Origin: Bacillota bacterium
GTDB taxonomy: Bacteria > Bacillota > UBA4882 > JAAYXC01
Length of the DNA stretch: 8,971 nt
Reading direction: 5' to 3'
Assembly (NCBI GenBank): GCA_012516115.1
Contig: JAAYXC010000431.1
Location: forward strand, 1 to 8,971
Shown here: positions 5,293 to 8,971 of the stretch, piece after piece
Layout: each line of letters begins with the position of its first letter
Numbering within the stretch: position 1 is the first letter of the stretch
Position numbers and translations under genes: made by a program
Notes under the pieces: model-generated
Told to the model about the DNA's origin: nothing
Seen by the model: only the letters and a program-made list of their open reading frames with translations
The model's database searches: none

Positions 5293-6414
5293 TTGTTGGA
5301 CGCGGATCGGCGTTTCATGAAGATGGCCCTGGCCCTGGCGAAGAAAGGGGTGGGCCGCACGGCGCCCAATCCGATGGTCGGCGCCGTGGTAGTCAAGGAT
5401 GGAGAGGTCATCGGTTCCGGCTGGCATCGGGGGCCGGGCTTCCCCCATGCCGAGGCGGAGGCTCTGGCCAACTGTCGAAAAGACCCGCGCGGCGCCACGC
5501 TTTATGTACCCCTGGAACCCTGCAACCACCACGGACGCACTCCTCCCTGCACCGAAGCGATCATCCGCGCCGGGATCGCCAGGGTAGTCTATACCACCGC
5601 CGATCCCAACCCCCGCGTGGTCGGGGGCGGCGCGGCCCGTCTTCGCGCGGCGGGGGTGGAGGTCGTGGAACTCCATGAAGGCCCGGCCCGGGAAGAGGCC
5701 CTGGCCTTGAACCGTTTTTTCTTTCATCATTGTCTGACCGGGCGGCCCTGGGTGATCCTCAAGGCGGCCATGAGCCTCGACGGCAAGATCGCCACCTCCG
5801 CCGGTCGTTCCCGGTGGATCACCGGGGAGGTTTCCCGTCGCTTTGTGCACCGTCTCCGCGGCCGGGTCGACGCGGTGCTGGTGGGGCGCGGAACCATGGC
5901 CACAGATGATCCACATCTCACCGTTCGGTACGGCCGACCGGCCCGCCAGCCGCTGAAAATCCTTCTCGATTCACGACTGGCCATAAGCCCGGAAGCCAAC
6001 CTGGTCCGCGAGGCCCCAGCCCGGTTGGTGGTCTTTTGCGGGGCTGCGGCCCCGCGGGAGAAGGAAGAGGAGCTCACCGCCCTGGGGGTGCGGGTCTTCC
6101 GTCTGGAAAGCCGGGAAAGGCCCGATCTCCCGGAGGTCTTGACGACCCTGGGAAGTCAGGGCGTTCAGTCCTTACTGGTCGAGGGCGGGAGCGAGGTTTT
6201 CACCTCTTTTTGCCAGGCCGACTTGGCCAACGAGTTTTATCTCTTCTACGCCCCCTTCCTGCTCGGAGGCGACGGCCTGCCGGTGGTGGCTGGCCGTGGC
6301 CCGACGGATCTGGGGGCAGTCCGGCGGTTAAAATTGGATTTCGTCCGGAAGATCGGGGGAGATTTTTTGCTCCACGCCTACCGGGAGGAGCTTGTGAAGT
6401 GTTTACCGGTTTGA
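5293..6414 (+). CDS. ribD: bifunctional riboflavin deaminase/reductase RibD
   Basis: A cytosolic two-domain enzyme performing the second and third steps of riboflavin synthesis: deamination of the pyrimidine ring of the GTP-derived diaminopyrimidine, then NADPH-dependent reduction of the ribose side chain. Residues 1-145 are the zinc deaminase domain, with GRTAPNPMVGAVVV, HAEAEAL (His52, Glu54) and PLEPCNHHGRTPPC (Cys77, Cys86). Residues 150-373 are the reductase domain, with LKAAMSLDGKIAT, VGRGTMATDDPHLTVR and VEGGSE (296-301). The 373-residue length is normal. TTG 5293 (or TTG 5296) is the only start preserving the expected N-terminus; no ATG or GTG lies upstream in frame before the stop at 5254, and the ribosome binding site is poor. 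First gene of the rib operon; its end overlaps ribE by 16 nt. Confidence 0.96.
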   Translation: MLDADRRFMKMALALAKKGVGRTAPNPMVGAVVVKDGEVIGSGWHRGPGFPHAEAEALANCRKDPRGATLYVPLEPCNHHGRTPPCTEAIIRAGIARVVYTTADPNPRVVGGGAARLRAAGVEVVELHEGPAREEALALNRFFFHHCLTGRPWVILKAAMSLDGKIATSAGRSRWITGEVSRRFVHRLRGRVDAVLVGRGTMATDDPHLTVRYGRPARQPLKILLDSRLAISPEANLVREAPARLVVFCGAAAPREKEEELTALGVRVFRLESRERPDLPEVLTTLGSQGVQSLLVEGGSEVFTSFCQADLANEFYLFYAPFLLGGDGLPVVAGRGPTDLGAVRRLKLDFVRKIGGDFLLHAYREELVKCLPV

Positions 6415-7046
6415 TCAAGGCCCTCGGAACGGTCAGGGAAATACGTGCCGCGCCGATCGGCGCCGAGTTAAAGATCGCCACCGAACTGGCGGCCACGCTT
6501 CGTCCGGGTGACAGCGTGGCCATCAACGGCGTCTGTCTGACCGCCCATCGGCTGGGTCAGGGGTGGTTCGGCGCCGATATCATGCCTGAGACTTGGCGGG
6601 CCACCAACCTCTCGTGCCTGCGTCGCGGGGATCTCGTCAACCTCGAGCCCGCCCTGGCCGGCGGAGAACCGATGGGGGGACACCTCGTCAGCGGCCACGT
6701 GGACGGGGTGGGACGGGTGGTGGCGGTACGCCAGGAGGGCAATGCCTTCGTCCTGGTCATCCGGCCGCCGGCGGAGCTTTTCCGGTTCATCGCCCCCAAG
6801 GGTTCCATCGCCGTCAACGGGGTCAGCCTCACCGTTCAGGCCGTCCGGGAGGAAGACTTCACCGTGGCCATTATTCCTCATACTTTCCGGGCCACCAACC
6901 TCCGCCTGGCGCGGCCTGGCACCAGGCTCAACCTGGAGGTCGATCTCCTGGCCCGGTATCTGGCGCGGCTGGAGGAAAGCCGGGCGGCAACCAAGCCCGG
7001 CGGGATCACCCTGGCCTTGCTGGCGGAACACGGGTTTATAAAATAA
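6399..7046 (+). CDS. ribE: riboflavin synthase, alpha subunit
   Basis: Catalyses the last step of the pathway, dismutation of two 6,7-dimethyl-8-ribityllumazine molecules to riboflavin. 215 residues, normal length, made of two similar lumazine-binding barrels. The N-terminus MFTGLI is the family signature. First-barrel motifs are SVAINGVCLT (39-48) and MPETWRATNL; second-barrel motifs are GGHLVSGHVDG (93-103), GSIAVNGVSLTV (135-146) and IPHTFRATNL. The GTG start at 6399 is set by MFTGLI and by GGAGGAG (6384-6390) ending 8 nt upstream, inside the 3' end of ribD. The 16-nt overlap with ribD implies translational coupling. This gene is called ribB in the Bacillus naming scheme. Confidence 0.96.
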   Translation: MFTGLIKALGTVREIRAAPIGAELKIATELAATLRPGDSVAINGVCLTAHRLGQGWFGADIMPETWRATNLSCLRRGDLVNLEPALAGGEPMGGHLVSGHVDGVGRVVAVRQEGNAFVLVIRPPAELFRFIAPKGSIAVNGVSLTVQAVREEDFTVAIIPHTFRATNLRLARPGTRLNLEVDLLARYLARLEESRAATKPGGITLALLAEHGFIK

Positions 7047-7054
7047 AATTACCC

Positions 7055-7081
7055 CTGGCGCAGAAGGCCGTCATGCGCCGG
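7055..7081 (+). other. intercistronic hairpin between ribE and ribBA
   Basis: CTGGCGCA (7055-7062) pairs with TGCGCCGG (7074-7081) as an 8-bp stem with one G-T pair and an 11-nt loop. It lies within the 70-nt gap between ribE and ribBA, the only real gap in the operon. No U tract follows, so it is not a terminator; it might mark an mRNA processing or stability site. It could also be chance in GC-rich sequence. Confidence 0.4.
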
Positions 7082-7116
7082 AGGGTCCAAGGATAGCGAA
7101 GAAAACGGAGAAGGAC

Positions 7117-8328
7117 ATGGACAGGATAAACGAGGCCTTAGAAGAAATCAGGGCGGGGAAGATGGTCATCGTCGTCGACGACGAGGACCGCGAGAACGAA
7201 GGCGACCTGGTGATGGCGGCGGAGAAGGCCACCACCGAGGCGGTGAACTTCATCCTCAAATACGCCCGGGGTCTCCTCTGCGTGGCCCTGACCGCTGAGA
7301 CGGCCCGCCGGCTCGAGCTGCCGCTCATGGTGGAGCACAACACCGAGCAGATGCGGACGGCCTTCACCGTCTCCGTGGACCACCGTTCGGTGACCACCGG
7401 CATCTCGGCCGCGGAGCGGGCTACCACCATCCGGGCCCTGGCGGATCCGGCCGCCCGGCCGGAAGACTTCCTCCGGCCCGGTCACGTCTTCCCTCTGATC
7501 GCCCGCGAAGGGGGGGTGATGGTCCGCGCCGGCCATACCGAGGCCGCGGTGGACCTGGCCCGGCTGGCCGGGCTGCAGCCGGTCGGGGTCATCTGCGAGA
7601 TCATGAACGAGGACGGGACCATGGCCCGCCGGCCGGAGCTGGAGAAGTTCGCCGCCGCCCATGGATTAAAGATCATTACCGTGGCCGATCTTATCTCTTA
7701 TCGTTGTCTGCGGGAAAAGCTCGTCCGACGGGAAGCCGAGACGGTCCTCCCCAACCGGTACGGGGTCTTTCGCCTGATCGCCTATTCCACGCTTTACGGA
7801 AATCAGGGCCATCTGGCCTTAGTCTACGGTGAACCGGAGAAGGTCGAGGCGCCGCTGGTGCGGGTGCATTCCGAATGTCTCACTGGCGACGCGCTGGGGT
7901 CTTTCCGCTGTGACTGCGGAGAACAGCTCCAGAAGGCCATGGAGATGGTCGTCGCCGCCGGCGCCGGGGTCATCCTCTATCTCCGCCAGGAAGGCCGGGG
8001 GATCGGGCTTATAAACAAGATCAAAGCTTATGAACTTCAAGACCGGGGGCTTGATACGGTGGAGGCCAATATCCACCTCGGGTTCGAGCCCGACCTGCGG
8101 GAATACGGCGTGGGGGCGCAGATCTTGCGGGACCTGGGTTTGACCAAGATCCGGATCCTGACCAACAATCCCCGGAAACTGGTGGGTTTGGGCGGCCATG
8201 GCCTTGAGATCGTGGAGCGGGTGCCGATCCAGATCCCGGCCCGGCCGACGAACCGTTTTTACCTCGAGACCAAACGGAAGAAGTTGGGCCATCTCTTGGA
8301 GGAGGAAAAGATGGATGAGAGTCGTTGA
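7117..8328 (+). CDS. ribBA: bifunctional DHBP synthase / GTP cyclohydrolase II
   Basis: A cytosolic fusion supplying both precursors of riboflavin. Residues 1-200 are 3,4-dihydroxy-2-butanone 4-phosphate synthase, with the acidic metal-binding DDEDRENEGDL (21-31), SVDHRSVTTGISAAERATTI and GHTEAAVDLARLAG (139-152). Residues 205-403 are GTP cyclohydrolase II, with RVHSECLTGDALGSFRCDCG containing the zinc cysteines 254, 265 and 267, the RQEGRGIGL loop (290-298), and TNNPRK. Length 403 is standard and both active sites look intact. The ATG start has a GGAGAAGGA ribosome site just upstream. The fused form is common in Firmicutes and many other bacteria (called ribA in Bacillus). Its end overlaps ribH by 14 nt. 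Confidence 0.97.
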   Translation: MDRINEALEEIRAGKMVIVVDDEDRENEGDLVMAAEKATTEAVNFILKYARGLLCVALTAETARRLELPLMVEHNTEQMRTAFTVSVDHRSVTTGISAAERATTIRALADPAARPEDFLRPGHVFPLIAREGGVMVRAGHTEAAVDLARLAGLQPVGVICEIMNEDGTMARRPELEKFAAAHGLKIITVADLISYRCLREKLVRREAETVLPNRYGVFRLIAYSTLYGNQGHLALVYGEPEKVEAPLVRVHSECLTGDALGSFRCDCGEQLQKAMEMVVAAGAGVILYLRQEGRGIGLINKIKAYELQDRGLDTVEANIHLGFEPDLREYGVGAQILRDLGLTKIRILTNNPRKLVGLGGHGLEIVERVPIQIPARPTNRFYLETKRKKLGHLLEEEKMDESR

Positions 8329-8776
8329 GGGTTTGTTAAACGGGCAGGGTTTGCGTTTGGCCATCGTCGTGAGCCGTTTCAACCGTTTCATCACCGAGCA
8401 CCTTTTGGGCGGGGCGGTAGACGCCCTGACGCGCCACGGGGTGATGGATGAGGACATCACCGTGGTCTGGGTCCCGGGCGCCTTCGAGATCCCGGCCGTG
8501 GCCAAGCGGCTGGCCCTCTCCGAACGCTACCACGCGGTGATCTGCCTCGGGGCGGTCATCCGCGGGGCCACGCCACATTTCGAGTACGTGGCGGCCGAGG
8601 TCTCCAAGGGTGTGGCGGCCGTGGCCTTAGAGAGCAAGGTCCCGGTGGTCGTCGGGGTGCTCACCACCGACGACATCGAGCAGGCCATCGAACGGGCCGG
8701 GACCAAGAGCGGAAACAAGGGCTGGGACGCGGCCCTGGCCGCGTTGGAGATGGTGGATGTTTACGCTAAACTTTAA
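8315..8776 (+). CDS. ribH: 6,7-dimethyl-8-ribityllumazine synthase
   Basis: Condenses the RibD-derived aminopyrimidine (after dephosphorylation) with dihydroxybutanone phosphate from RibBA to give the substrate of RibE. 153 residues, typical for the icosahedral or pentameric enzyme. Motifs are VSRFNRFIT (19-27, substrate-stacking Phe), PGAFEIP (54-60), AVIRGATPHFEYVA (80-93) with the catalytic His88, LTTDDIEQA and RAGTKSGNKG (127-136) contacting phosphate. The ATG at 8315 gives the expected N-terminus (MRVVEG), and AGGAGG (8300-8305) lies 9 nt upstream. It overlaps the end of ribBA by 14 nt, so it is probably translationally coupled. Last visible gene of the operon; no textbook terminator follows. 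Confidence 0.97.
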   Translation: MRVVEGLLNGQGLRLAIVVSRFNRFITEHLLGGAVDALTRHGVMDEDITVVWVPGAFEIPAVAKRLALSERYHAVICLGAVIRGATPHFEYVAAEVSKGVAAVALESKVPVVVGVLTTDDIEQAIERAGTKSGNKGWDAALAALEMVDVYAKL

Positions 8777-8780
8777 ATCA

Positions 8781-8863
8781 GTTATGAGTTTTGAGTTATG
8801 AGTTTTGAGTTGTTTTGGTAGTATTTGTAAAGTTTTATTTTATTAACTTAACACTCAAAACTT
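8781..8863. repeat. 14-bp tandem repeat plus inverted copy
   Basis: The unit GTTATGAGTTTTGA occurs twice head to tail without mismatch (8781-8794, 8795-8808). AGTTTTGAGT, present in both units (8787-8796, 8801-8810), is exactly complementary to ACTCAAAACT at 8853-8862. The AT-rich block lies just after the ribH stop. A hairpin of 10 bp with a loop of about 42 nt is possible but is not followed by a U tract, so a terminator role is doubtful. Its composition contrasts sharply with the GC-rich genes on its left and the GC-rich block on its right. Confidence 0.75.
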
Positions 8864-8971
8864 GGACGGTCCCCTCTTTTCTTTACGGTGGGTTTGAGAT
8901 CCGTCTCCGGACGGGGGGACAGATCGATCCTCTCCCCGGCGGGTTAAGATCCGCCGCCACAGCGGGGGAAG
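8864..8971. other. GC-rich run of three hairpins, cut by window edge
   Basis: No gene is seen. Three consecutive perfect stems are visible: CCGTC/GACGG (8901-8905, 8910-8914), GGGGA/TCCCC (8915-8919, 8933-8937) and GGCGG/CCGCC (8938-8942, 8951-8955). Each includes or adjoins a GATCC word (8898, 8926, 8948). Such packing suggests the 5' part of a structured RNA or leader of the next transcription unit. The stretch GGCGGGTTAAGATCCGCC has a passing likeness to riboswitch segments but matches none that I can name. Confidence 0.3.

Noticed and set aside
5242..5916. 224-residue minus-strand frame and 152-residue plus frame over ribD
   Set aside because: Both overlap the motif-rich ribD deaminase domain in other frames and have the Gly/Arg/Pro-rich composition of shadow translation.
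8881..8971. Cobalamin or FMN riboswitch, or a tRNA, at the right edge
   Set aside because: GGCGGGTTAAGATCCGCCGCCAC loosely recalls parts of these, but the other conserved boxes are missing, and the T-loop-like words do not sit on proper 5-bp stems within a cloverleaf.

Overview
The window (8,971 bp, GC-rich apart from a few AT-rich intergenic stretches) looks like chromosomal DNA from a bacterium, most likely a GC-rich, possibly thermophilic Firmicute (Clostridia or a relative). This is an inference. It rests on strong AAGGAGG-type ribosome binding sites, frequent GTG/TTG (and apparently CTG) starts, U-tract terminators, the Bacillus-like gene order ribD-ribE-ribBA-ribH with a fused ribBA, and low-complexity intergenic repeats. 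No phage, transposon, CRISPR, rRNA or tRNA gene is visible.

Left part, minus strand. A stand-alone glutamate dehydrogenase gene (gdhA) has a near-consensus promoter and a clear terminator. Upstream of it lies a tight three-gene cluster transcribed toward it: a DUF47/PhoU-like protein, a PiT-family phosphate permease, and an MFS transporter of unknown substrate. The DUF47-PiT pair is a well-known phosphate uptake module. The MFS gene follows 40 bp later; it appears to start at CTG, and its last codons lie inside an intergenic inverted repeat.

Right part, plus strand. About 470 bp separate the two divergent clusters. This gap carries a likely promoter, a GC-rich foldable leader of about 140 nt and a near-perfect intrinsic terminator. 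After it come ribD, ribE, ribBA and ribH, partly overlapping, which together encode every committed riboflavin enzyme except the intermediate phosphatase. An FMN riboswitch is normally expected in front of such an operon in Firmicutes, but its hallmark sequences are not recognisable. The leader has features of a terminating regulatory RNA: closing stems, mutually exclusive pairings, and a possible antiterminator. It is the main candidate in the window for something undescribed.

The right edge (about 195 bp after ribH) contains a perfect 14-bp tandem repeat with an inverted copy, then a GC-rich run of three consecutive hairpins that continues out of the window.
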